Assembly (NCBI GenBank): GCA_022605425.2
Contig: CM061251.1
Span: forward strand, 279,001-343,000
Reading direction: 5' to 3'
Length of the DNA stretch: 64,000 bases
DNA from: Hamiltosporidium tvaerminnensis
Taxonomy: Eukaryota > Microsporidia > Dubosqiidae
Shown here in pieces: positions 54,962-64,000 of this stretch. Numbering within the stretch: position 1 is the first letter of the stretch; each line of letters opens with the position of its first letter. The notes under the pieces were generated by a model. It searched no databases, was not told the DNA's origin, and worked only from the letters and a program-made list of their open reading frames with translations. Made by a program: the position numbers and the translations under genes.

Positions 54962-56008
54962 ATGATGAATCTTTACAATCATTTGAAAAAAATGGAAAAA
55001 TTAATGGATAACGCTGCACTTAAACGTAAACTTATGATAGAGGATTCACACTGTTCAAGACTAAAATGTATAAAAACACTTCGAATATTTATTTCCATTT
55101 CATTAAATCCTTTTCTTTTAAAAATAGAAGGTAGAGTAATCAACGATTATAAAAATAATGTAACTGTAAAGACATCTGCTCTTTTGAAGAGAATTTATGT
55201 AGAATTTAACAATACTGAACAAAAAAGTGAAGATATAGCAGAAGTAATGGTATATGACAATAAAGATATATTATGTCCTCCTATTTCAGAAATACCGATT
55301 GATCATATAAAAGAAGATATTATTGATTCTTTTGAATGGATACGATCAGATAAACATATTGATGGGTTTGAATTAAAAACTGACAAAACTCCCAATTCTA
55401 TTCAAATTTCTTTTCAATTTGATAATTCTATTAACAAATACAAAGTTTCCCAAAATCTTGCAGAAGTCATAAATCGACACACTGATTCAAAAAGTGAAAT
55501 AATACTTGAAACATGGAAATATATACGATTGAATAGACTTATTGGTAGTAAAGGAAAAGATATTGTGGTTTGTGATGATAAATTAAAAAAATGTTTTGAT
55601 TGTGATACTTTTGACATTTGTCAGTTATCTATGTATGTTGATAGATGTTTACTTCCGTTAGATTATTTAACTATAGATGTTCCTGTGACCAATGGATATA
55701 CCAGAGTATTTGATGTTAGAATGGAATGTGATGATTTGGTAGATTTTCCTATAATTTATACTAATAAGACAATTCTGGCATTGGATAGAAAAATAAATGA
55801 TATATTGGAGTTGATTAAGAAAACGGAAGAAAGAAAAGAATTATTGGAAAAGTTTGCTCAAAATCCTAAAAAGTTTATTGATGAGTGGATTGTATTACAG
55901 TCAAAGGATTTAAATGTTATTGAAGATAATCCAGATTTCCAAACAGATTTTTTTTATCAACCAATCGTACAGGAAACTATCTATTCACTTCTACAAAATT
56001 ATAAATAA
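54962..56008 (+). CDS. SMARCD/Rsc6-type SWIB subunit of a SWI/SNF remodeller
   Basis: A 348-residue homolog of the BAF60/SMARCD, Snf12 and Rsc6 family, a core subunit of SWI/SNF chromatin remodelling complexes in the nucleus. An N-terminal beta region (LKIEGRVINDY, LKRIYVEFNN, then DSFEWIRSDKHIDGFELKT) precedes the SWIB domain at about residues 160-235 (YKVSQNLAEVINRHTDSKSEIILETWKYI, then DIVVCDDKLKKCF). The C-terminal family region follows: LALDRKINDILELIKKT, FAQNPKKFIDEWIVLQSKDL and DFFYQPIVQETIYSLL. This order is the same as in animal SMARCD proteins, with the long N-terminal extension missing. Two ATGs in tandem open the ORF; the first is placed right after the CCC motif. The gene is intact although retrotransposon fragments flank it on both sides. 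Confidence 0.9.
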   Translation: MMNLYNHLKKMEKLMDNAALKRKLMIEDSHCSRLKCIKTLRIFISISLNPFLLKIEGRVINDYKNNVTVKTSALLKRIYVEFNNTEQKSEDIAEVMVYDNKDILCPPISEIPIDHIKEDIIDSFEWIRSDKHIDGFELKTDKTPNSIQISFQFDNSINKYKVSQNLAEVINRHTDSKSEIILETWKYIRLNRLIGSKGKDIVVCDDKLKKCFDCDTFDICQLSMYVDRCLLPLDYLTIDVPVTNGYTRVFDVRMECDDLVDFPIIYTNKTILALDRKINDILELIKKTEERKELLEKFAQNPKKFIDEWIVLQSKDLNVIEDNPDFQTDFFYQPIVQETIYSLLQNYK

Positions 56009-56019
56009 AGTGATTTGTG

Positions 56020-56278
56020 TTTTTTCATTTAAATAATCATTTGTATATTTGCAATATATAAAGCATATTTGTGTTTTTTTTAATTTAAATTATTTTTTAT
56101 TTATATATTTTTAATAAATGAAGCTTATTTCTGTTTTTTTTATTTAAATAAATGTTTAATATTTTTAATATATGAAGCTTATTTCTGTTTTTTTTATTTA
56201 AATAAATAGTTTAATATTTTTAATATATGAAATCTTAGTTCTATTTTTATTTAGTTAAATAAATAGTTTTATATTTTT
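56020..56278. repeat. Tandem repeat of about 55-58 bp downstream of the SWIB gene
   Basis: About four units of ATATGAAGCTTATTTCTG followed by TTTTTTTTATTTAAATAAAT and TTTAATATTTTTA. The retrotransposon fragment starts right after the last unit. Confidence 0.75.
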
Positions 56279-56284
56279 GATGTA

Positions 56285-57948
56285 TATTGGCTTAGTGATT
56301 AACAAAGAGAAGTCAGCTTCAAATGATACGTGTTGTGAAGATACTGCTACTCTTCTAGAAGGTATTAGTGTTTACAAATATTTAGGAATAAAAGAAGATA
56401 GCAAAGGAATCCGAAACGTAGCTCATTTGGGAAAGTACAGAGCAAACTTATATCAAGAGTGGAAAGACTTTGCCATACTAGATTAAATGCAAAAAATTTA
56501 TTTTCTGCAATCAATCAACATGCGATATCGTTAATCAACTACCACATAGGAGTACTTCGACTTGAACCGGCGGACTTCTCTAGTTAGATGATGCAGTGCG
56601 TGCGGTGTTGGTGAAGAATAAGCTACATCTTCGCCCAGGATGTAAAGAGCGATTTATATTCTTAGAACTGAGCCCTGGAAGAGCCTTACATAGTGTTGAG
56701 CTGCGAAGCGAACATATGCTTCTGCAACTCTTGGATTGTCTGGAAAAAAGTAAAGAAATATCAACTAGACGAGCAGCAATCCTAAAGGTGGAAAATAAAA
56801 ATAAAATCCATCTTATACCAATAAAAAGCTTCTTAAAGTAAAGTACAGGTTAGTAGAAGAAGTCACTAAGAAAGATTTGGAAGAAGCTCAACTTGCAAAA
56901 CATTTAAAGAAATAGAAAAACGAAGACTCCATTCAAAGCTATAAAATGCTAGAAAAAAAGAGCTTGTGAGTGTCAGTGACTCTTCAAGATGGTTAAAGAA
57001 AGGGAATATTAGGCCACGAAATGAAGCTGTGTTCTGCTATATCCAGGATAGAAATGAATTATAGGGTGCAGATGGTGTGTGTCAGTATTGCAGGAATACG
57101 GTTAAGACTGTAGATAATCTAGCAACTTGATGTGAAAAAATGCTAGACCATGACTACACCAGACGGCATAATGAAGTGGTTAGATGCATACACCTACTTC
57201 TCCTAAATAGATATTTTTAAGTCCTAAAAATGGATTAGAGTCACTTAGTTCAGGAAATTCTTGATAATGGGTTTACAGAGATACGCGTTGACACCAGAAT
57301 AAAAACTCATGTTAAAATCAGAATATCAGACCCGATATATATTTTAAATGAGAAGAAGAATAAGATAACACTCATTGAAGTAGGAATCACTTCCCAAGAG
57401 TTCCTTTAAATAGTTGAAACAGAAAAACTTAGGAAGTATGCATTGCTAGCCAATGATTTGGGTCTTATTTTCAAGTGTGGTATTGAGATAATCCCTTATG
57501 AGATGACCTGGGACGGAATTGTAACAAAATACCATAATTCACACCTTAAAAGACTAGAAATACCCATGGATTTAGAGACATATATTTACTCTATAGTACT
57601 CACGAAGACGTCGAAACAATTTCCTTTGATCGACGAAGAGGACTTGAGTCAGGACTAAATGCCGAAGAGAGCTGGGAGGGAGCGTCAATGGGTGTTATTA
57701 TGAGATCAGAGATGCATGAGGAACCAATACCTCCTTTAAAACAAGCGAAGAATGAGGAAGACGCTGCTAAAAATTTAAAAAAAATAATACACCCCAAATA
57801 TCAGAAAGAAAAACCACGTTTGATGGAACCGACATAAACATAAATAAGAGTCGGATTTGGGAGAAGAAACAGTAGTGGTAAAAAAGCTACAAGAAAATGC
57901 TTGAAAATATAAATCTATTAGCCCGGAATTTTATAAAATATATGATTT
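56285..57948 (+). pseudogene. R4/Dong-like element, 5'-truncated and decayed copy
   Basis: Starts within the RT palm just after the active site (GLVINKEKSASNDTCCED) and runs to the 3' end near 57948. The thumb, CCHC finger (with C and H positions eroded near 57080-57130) and endonuclease region (about 57310-57400) are recognisable in at least five frames, with stops near 56486, 56590, 57060 and 57130. It is older than the copy at 52870. The 3' end joins the inverted R-B fragment directly. Confidence 0.88.
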
Positions 57949-57954
57949 ACATAT

Positions 57955-58680
57955 TCTATATAAAAATAGCAAAAAAAAATATTATGAAAAAGAAAAAAAA
58001 TTGGTTAATATACAAAAAAAATAAATGTCCTTAATTAATTTATTATTTTAAAGTAATGCACCACCTTGATGCTTAAATACATAATTTCGAAGTATTTTGC
58101 TTGAGCTTTGTTATCAAATTTTTGTATTTGGGTAAATCAACACGGAAAATCAGATTTGCATAAAGATTTTATTCTAGTTAAATTTTATTAATTCAATTTT
58201 TCTTCTAAAAAAAACCGCCATAAATCGATCGATAGTAAGTAATAAACAAAATGGTATTTCTTTTGAAAAAAAATAAAACAACCGAATATATGTAATAGAA
58301 GAAGAAATTGCAAATTCTTCTTCACCGGTGCAAAATGTTTTATTTTAATCATGTTCTCATTTCCTTTAAAATTGTTAAAAAGGCAGTTGGTTTTTAGCTT
58401 ATTTCTACAAACCAATTTCCTCCTTCATCTTAAGAAAAAAAATTCTGGGTTAAATATTCAAAAATTTTACAAAAAAATATATTTATTGTGGTTATCGTTT
58501 ACTTAATTGGTAAATTACAACAAATAAGATTTACTTAATACAAGATGTTATGATTTCAATTACGCGGCTTAAGCCTCAATATTTCTGTAGCATTCTATTT
58601 GTTCTATATTTTTTAATTTTTTATATTTTGAGTCATGATTTTTTTTATTGTTATTTTATCATACATTCTGCGATATATAG
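57955..58680 (-). repeat. Repeat R-B, partial inverted copy 3
   Basis: Reverse complement of the right ~700 bases of R-B (28030-28745), starting ATTCTATATAAAAATAGC and including GCACCACCTTGATGCTTAA and CACGGAAAATCAG. It is truncated at the far side near 58680. Confidence 0.8.
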
Positions 58681-58682
58681 GG

Positions 58683-58770
58683 TTTTTCGATCAATATAAT
58701 AATCCTTGCAATCAATATAATAATTTTTCGATCAATATAATGATCCTTGCAATCAATATAATAATTATTT
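58683..58770. repeat. Short tandem repeat of about 38-41 bp
   Basis: Two units of TTCGATCAATATAATAATCC plus TTGCAATCAATATAATAAT, between R-B copy 3 and R-A copy 3. Confidence 0.75.
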
Positions 58771-58811
58771 TTAAAAAATAAAAAGTTAAAAAATTTTTAT
58801 TTATTTTTATT

Positions 58812-59534
58812 TAAAAGTATCACATCTTTTTGAAACAGATAAGCGGTATATTTGTTTTAATGACATTAACGCAGTCTAGGTTTTAAATAATTGCTACCCT
58901 AACACTCCATCAGTAACCCCTGCGATACCTACGTCCCAAAGCCTTTCATCTACCATGTGTGTAGAACCTAAATAATAGGCGAGGCAGTTGCCCGGAGTTC
59001 GTTTTATGTCCGTTGCATGGAGTGTGATCGAAGGCCGAAGCCCCCCTGGGCTCCCCCCAAGACTATGCAGCATTTCCACTTACTCTACACTTTCTGAACC
59101 CAATAAACTTCTAGCTAAGACATATTTCAGAGACTTAAATGGGGTCCACCTAGACAGTGCAATGTTATACCAACAGGTATAACCTGCTACTTAGCTTTCC
59201 TGGCTTTAAATGGTTTTTTGTTTTTTATCTCCCAGGCGCTAAGTCTTCTAACCCGAGTGAGCAGAGGCTAGGTTTCCATGCTTTTATATGGCAATTACCT
59301 ACATGTTCAGCTGCGGTCTGCAATTTGGTTACATAAAAAACTACAAATAAATTCGTAGAAAAAGTTTCACCATTTCTTAGACCTCTCCTCTTCATAACAA
59401 CTTCCAATGAACAACCGAAGATGTAGTGTGGTTTTACTCCCACCAAAAATCCAAACAATGATCTTCGCACCAGTTTCACACACTCATTGCCAAGCAGAAA
59501 GTTTTTATTTTGGATATCCACCCTCCACCTTTAA
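58812..59534 (+). repeat. Repeat R-A, well-preserved copy 3
   Basis: Same orientation and ends as the copy at 9569, from AAAAGTATCACATC to CCCTCCACCTTTAA. Open frames of 61-98 codons on its minus strand are not conserved as open in the copy at 22546, so coding is unlikely. Confidence 0.85.
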
Positions 59535-59744
59535 TGTCCAGAACAAGTATGATATTTTTTATATTTTTAATTTAGATAAATTTATGATTTATGATATATA
59601 TTTGTTTTTTTAAATTTTTTTAATTATATAATTTAAGTAATAATTATTTTATATTGGACCTAATTAATCGAAAAATGGTATAAGTAATAACTATCTTTCT
59701 TAAAACAATGAGTGAAATTGATGAGTAAAGCATTTTTAATTTTC

Positions 59745-60330
59745 TGGTGAGATGATAACAATACTAAATTTTGATTTTCTATGATAGTTTCTACGGAAAT
59801 GAAGGTCTAAAAGCGATGAAAAGTTTTGTAAAAAGTTGTTTTGTCTTCTTTTATAAGGGACTAAATTACGAATCAGGATTAAATTTGATATTAATTACCA
59901 TGAAAAAGCAAAAAAACCTAACCTTACCCACTTGGGTTGTAAAAAATAGCACATGGGTAATAGATACATAATAAAACATTGAAGTAGCCGTAGATGCTAA
60001 CTAATATGTTATAGCTGTTAATTTGATACTGCGACGTCTATATATAGCCTCCTCTATAAACTAAAAAACATTTTATCTGAAGGTCTATTTTTTTAGAAGT
60101 GTAACGATGAAAACATGGATTGATTTTTGAGGAGCCAGTGGTAATAGGCGACATAAAAACTCACATTAGGTAACAAATTATATCTAAATCAAGTCAAATA
60201 CTACATTCTTGATTTGACTTTAGACATATTTTGGAGGAAAAACTTTGAAATGTAGATATCTGAAAAAATTAAGTTAGTATTAGGATGAGGTTATCTCTAT
60301 GAGACTTATATCAGAGTTATTGCCATAAAA
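59745..60330 (-). repeat. Repeat R-A, old decayed copy (inverted)
   Basis: Order of landmarks as in inverted R-A: GCGATGAAAAGTTTTGTAA, TTAATTACCATGAAAAAGC, CCTTACCCACTTGGGTTG, GTTATAGCTGTTAATTTGATA and AATGTAGATATCTG, with heavy divergence. Confidence 0.55.
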
Positions 60331-61543
60331 AAAATTATAAAATATGTTGGCATTATAAGTATATGGGAATTTATAGGTGTTCAATGTATTCCTATTCATG
60401 TATCTATTGTATACATGTTGGTGTATCGATATTTTTCTTTCAAATTAAGATTGACTTATTTTGTAGATGGTAGGTAAATGAGATATTAGTCGGATTAATT
60501 TAACTTGAAGTTTCGGTAAAATTCTTAGAACTTTAATGAAAACACAATTAAAAATGATTTATATTTATATACAAACCAACTAATGAATTTGTTCGAAATT
60601 CAAATTACTTTGGATTTGTTTTATTTTAATTTTTCTTTAGGAGATAATTGTAGCTTCTTTTGTATTTAACAGCGTTGTTAGATTTATATTCGATTTAATT
60701 TTTCTGTATTTGTATTTACAAGTATATGTTCGATAATTTTGAAATGTTTTTGTTTAAAATATTTTTTTTATTAATGTATACGTATAGTAGGACCAGGGAA
60801 GACACAAACCCCGAATATTTTATAATATGCCTTTGAATTTTTCCCTATTTTCTAAAAAGGTGATGTCCATTTAATATTTTGAGTCAGTACAAGAAATATT
60901 TTTCATGTTTTTCAAAATACCATCGACCAATATTTCCTATAATTTTACTTGTATTTAAGGTCTCAAAAAACGCATCTTATACTAATTTGTAATAGCACAG
61001 TCTTAAGTTATAACAAGAGAATTTGAGATCCAAATATGGTATTATATATAAAACTTGACATATTTTAAAAGTCTAACTTCTTACATTATGTTTTTTTAGA
61101 TTCGAAGTAATTCTACATAGCAAATCGGACGAGGCTATGTTTATCTTATTTTATGATAGGAACTAAAAATATTCGGGTAATTATTCTGGGCACTAATCAA
61201 AAATTTCTAAATGTAGACAATCTCCCCTGTAATTTAGCTTTGATTTCTTTGATTAAAGAATAATTGTCAATATCAAATAGAAACAAACCAAATTAAAGTT
61301 TAATATGTAAATCATCTTTTATAAACCAAGATTATTTTAGATAGTTGAGATCATCTTTTTAATATATGAATCTATACCATTAGAATTAGCTGGATCTCTA
61401 CATAAAATGATTTATTGGGCAAATCAAGACATATCGAGAAGCAATTAGATTTTTGTACTAGGAAAGTTCCTTTAATGTGATTTAACCTTTCATATTTAAA
61501 TTTAGTTCAATGTAGCTAACTATACTATTAAAAAACATGTCAT
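60331..61543. other. AT-rich intergenic DNA
   Basis: No gene or repeat was recognised up to the SINE-like insertion. Confidence 0.4.
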
Positions 61544-61788
61544 ATACTCGCTTAGATTAATGGTCTAGTGGTTTCGATATCGGAAATCACTTTTAAGGGA
61601 CCGGGTTTGATCCTCGGTTAGTGCTCTCTTTATCTTTCGTTCAGAAAGTTTGCGGGAGGCTTACAACCTAACAAATCAAAAGAAAATTGTCTTTGTAACG
61701 CATGTAACTTGGCAAAGCTATATTTCACGTTGGATTGTGTTCCATCCTTAAAGAGGGAGATATTAAAAATATAAATACTCGCTTAGAA
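61544..61788 (+). mobile_element. tRNA-Glu-derived SINE-like element with target-site duplication
   Basis: A 219-bp insertion (61557-61775) flanked by a perfect 13-bp direct repeat ATACTCGCTTAGA (61544-61556 and 61776-61788). The head resembles tRNA-Glu. The A box TGGTCTAGTGG at 61561-61571 fits the pol III consensus fully. GATATCGGA and TCACTT follow, then AAGGGACCGGG and the B box GGTTTGATCC at 61604-61613, correctly 43 bases downstream. The T-stem CCGGG/CTCGG still pairs, while the acceptor and anticodon stems are eroded, so it is not a working tRNA. A ~150-bp tRNA-unrelated body and an A-rich end (TATTAAAAATATAA) complete a classic SINE layout. No other copy was seen in the window. Confidence 0.7.
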
Positions 61789-62540
61789 TAAATTAAAAAA
61801 GAAAAAAATGGTTTATGAAATGCCAGAAGTATATTAAAGAAAATTTACTATGTTGTTAGCGGGCCTTAAACGGTTCCGAAATGCCTAATAATGCAAAATA
61901 TTCAATTAAAAAAAGAATCAACAAGTAAATTAACCTATATTGAACCTACAGGACCTTATACTTCCGAAATTTTATAGGTTAACTAAAGAAACGAAAAATG
62001 TCAGGTGTATTATAAAGAAACATAATATGTGGAATATATAGGCAGCGATTGGAAATAATAGTGTGAAAAGGTACAAATCTAGAAATATATAAGCTTCATC
62101 AAGTAGTCAAGTTTGTCCTTGTAATGAAACAAAGAAGGCATAGGCGCAAGGCACGTAGAATGAATGTTGTTTAAAAGAGCTGTTAGTTTATTCTTAGATC
62201 TGCTTTTAAGGGTAAGATAAGCCTAGGTGGATCACTAAAAAGAGGGCTACTAGCTGATGTTTAAAGAAATATAAGAAAATCTAATTTATCGCTTTGAAAA
62301 GTTTAGTTCACAATTCAGAAGAATTGGTGGTATGCCGTCCAGGAGTTATGTGCTAATAATAACTCTATAGTTTGTTATTCAGATAGTTATTTAAATGTTT
62401 TATTTGGGATGAAGTACATGACACACCTAAGAAATCTGAATACAAAAAAAATTTAAATAAAAAAAGTCAAATATCCTTTATTGATCTTCATTTTTTCTTT
62501 GTCGTTTTGGCAAATATCACCTATGCTAGGATTTTGACAA
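61789..62540. other. Intergenic, no gene seen
   Basis: AT-rich with some less AT-rich patches (for example 62200-62250). No conserved ORF. Confidence 0.4.
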
Positions 62541-62544
62541 TCAA

Positions 62545-63963
62545 CTATCTGTCGTTTTTATAGTCAGAATCACGAATTTCATCCCGCATTTCCTGAATTT
62601 TTCCCCTGAATTTCGTTATAAACTTCATGCTTTCAAGGATAAATTTTTGGCAATCGGGATTAGTACATTGATATGCGGATTTAAAATGATTATTTCCGGT
62701 ATCCGGAGAACAGTCCTGTATTATTTCGCCATTAACTTTAGTACAGTTGTTTCCTGTTTTCAACGGTTGAAGAGGATTTGTACTGGATTTTTTTTTATTT
62801 GTGCAATCATAGTCGACGGCCTCTTCTAGAGGATTTGATTCATCGCCATATACTTTGTCCGCATGTTTTACTCGAGTAAAATATAGGCTTGGTAAGTTGT
62901 TGTGACTCCCTTTTGTCTTAGGGGAACTTGTCTTAGGGTAAATATTTTTTGAAATTTCATCGTTTAAATCAAAAATATTTGATTGTATTGATGCGATCGA
63001 ATCATTATCTGAAGAGTTTTTTGAGATTGAATCATTATCTGAAGAGTTTTTTGGGATAGAATTACTATCTGATGCATTATTTGACTCGAGGGTACCCTGA
63101 GGAAGTCTTGTTTGATAAAATCGGTCATTAGAAGATATATTCGAATTGATTGTGAAAACACCACTATTATGTTTCATAGAAATATTATCAGAAGCGTTTT
63201 TGCTTGATGAAGATAATTTTTTTTGTAAGAAACGCATTTTCTTGGGTGAAGAATTATCGGAATTATTTGTATATTCCTTACCATAAAAGGATCTCATATA
63301 TTCACCAAAGCCAGGTTTGTCTATATCGAGAGCGCTCGGACGCATAAAATTACAGCTTTTAGTTTTCTCTTCAGGAAAGAGACTCCTTTTCGCTTTATTA
63401 ATACAGATTGCCTGGGCTCGAATCCGAATATCTTTAGGTTCTAAAAAAGAATTTCTTTTGTTGTCAGTCTTATCTCTAGAATCAATCGAAATTTGTTCCG
63501 TCTCTGTTACCATAGATCTATCAATGCAACTTGATTGATCCGAATCTATTTGGGAAGTTAGAGCATTACTATTTGAATCACTAAAAATTAGTGAATTTTG
63601 TTCGACTCCTTTTGGTAAAGGCGTAGATTTTACTATGCGTTTTCTATTTGAATTTGTATCGGATATAACTTTAAATTTGATTTCATCTGAATCACTATTT
63701 ACCGATATACTAGAATTATGTTCAATTTTATTTAAACCAAGACTAATACTTTGATTTTCTGAGGAAACAGGAAAGTTTTTTCTAATATATCTACGGGTTC
63801 TGCTAGTATTTCTATTATACCATGGTAGAAGATATTTTAGCCTTTTAAAATTCCAACGTGCAATTTTTTTTCCCGAAGTGCCAGATTCTTTCTGCGTAAC
63901 AAAGTCGGCATAAGAAGATGTTTCGGAATTACTACTTTCTAAAACCCTACCATTTTCCGACAT
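62545..63963 (-). CDS. Ser/Asn-rich disordered protein, 472 aa
   Basis: I do not recognise this protein. The 472 residues are rich in Ser, Asn, Asp and Lys with few hydrophobic stretches, so most of it is probably disordered. A basic patch (about residues 32-65, with KKIARWNFKRLKYLLPWYNR and RTRRYIRKNF) could bind nucleic acid or direct it to the nucleus. A short repeat, KNSSDNDSI, occurs twice with a related third copy (about residues 300-325). The C-terminus has a C-x4-C pair (CTNPDC) followed by an amphipathic helix FILESMKFITKFRGKIQEMRDEI that may be a coiled coil. Nonetheless the ORF is long and intact. No CCC motif precedes the ATG near the right end of the window. Confidence 0.6.
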   Translation of the reverse strand: MSENGRVLESSNSETSSYADFVTQKESGTSGKKIARWNFKRLKYLLPWYNRNTSRTRRYIRKNFPVSSENQSISLGLNKIEHNSSISVNSDSDEIKFKVISDTNSNRKRIVKSTPLPKGVEQNSLIFSDSNSNALTSQIDSDQSSCIDRSMVTETEQISIDSRDKTDNKRNSFLEPKDIRIRAQAICINKAKRSLFPEEKTKSCNFMRPSALDIDKPGFGEYMRSFYGKEYTNNSDNSSPKKMRFLQKKLSSSSKNASDNISMKHNSGVFTINSNISSNDRFYQTRLPQGTLESNNASDSNSIPKNSSDNDSISKNSSDNDSIASIQSNIFDLNDEISKNIYPKTSSPKTKGSHNNLPSLYFTRVKHADKVYGDESNPLEEAVDYDCTNKKKSSTNPLQPLKTGNNCTKVNGEIIQDCSPDTGNNHFKSAYQCTNPDCQKFILESMKFITKFRGKIQEMRDEIRDSDYKNDR

Positions 63964-64000
63964 TCGAGCTTTGCAATCTACACACCGTAATACGGTATCA

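Noticed and set aside
58894-59521. Minus-strand ORFs of 61 and 98 codons inside repeat R-A
   Set aside because: Part of the second is also open in the copy at 9569, but the copy at 22546 has several stops, so protein coding is not conserved.
61557-61630. Functional tRNA-Glu gene
   Set aside because: The acceptor and anticodon stems do not pair well, and the whole unit is flanked by a target-site duplication, so a SINE head fits better.

Overview
The window looks like part of an expanded, transposon-rich microsporidian genome. The DNA is very A+T-rich (about four fifths by eye). Host genes are short, single-exon and widely spaced. Recognisable proteins are shortened versions of core eukaryotic ones: SKP1, ribosomal protein eL14, a MED21-like Mediator subunit, CDC20/Cdh1 and a SMARCD/Rsc6-type SWIB protein. 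Many genes carry a CCC trinucleotide a few bases before the ATG, as is typical of Microsporidia. One small gene, missed as an ORF, appears to contain a 20-nt spliceosomal intron of microsporidian type. I cannot name the genus from sequence alone.

Layout. 1-1.9 kb: 5' part of a decayed R4/Dong-like non-LTR retrotransposon (minus strand) joined to the 3' tail of another copy. 2.4-2.9 kb: SKP1. 6.9-9.0 kb: two unrecognised proteins, the first probably secreted. 11.5-14.2 kb: a leucine-rich-repeat gene, broken once internally and cut at its 3' end by a complete but decayed R4/Dong-like copy (14.2-18.0 kb). 18.5-19.8 kb: eL14 and a MED21-like gene, divergently arranged. 21.3-25.3 kb and 39.9-40.6 kb: three paralogous multi-pass membrane proteins. 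25.4-37.3 kb: a long duplicated non-coding repeat (here R-B), an integrase relic, and a 4-kb Ty3/gypsy element inside the second R-B copy with clear LTRs and a 5-bp target-site duplication. 42.2 kb: the intron-containing small membrane protein. 45.6-46.8 kb: CDC20/Cdh1 in an island of strong strand skew between tandem repeats. 47.8-51.6 kb: an intact 1253-codon R4/Dong-like element sitting inside a 16-bp tandem array. 52.9-57.9 kb: the SWIB gene flanked by 5'-truncated retrotransposon copies. 58.8-60.3 kb: repeat R-A copies. 61.5-61.8 kb: a tRNA-Glu-like SINE candidate. 62.5-64.0 kb: a Ser/Asn-rich disordered protein.

How it fits together. The host genes are housekeeping genes: ubiquitin ligase adaptor, anaphase-promoting-complex activator, translation, Mediator and chromatin remodelling. 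They are unrelated to each other and form no operon-like unit. Most other structure comes from repeats: at least seven R4/Dong-like insertions of different ages, one Ty3/gypsy element, an older integrase relic, and a moderately GC-rich ~720-bp family (R-A) with three good copies and about six decayed ones. The most novel items are the SINE candidate, the R-A family, the 20-nt-intron gene, the paralogous membrane family with an 81-nt identical block, and the intact retrotransposon whose element sequence begins at its own start codon.
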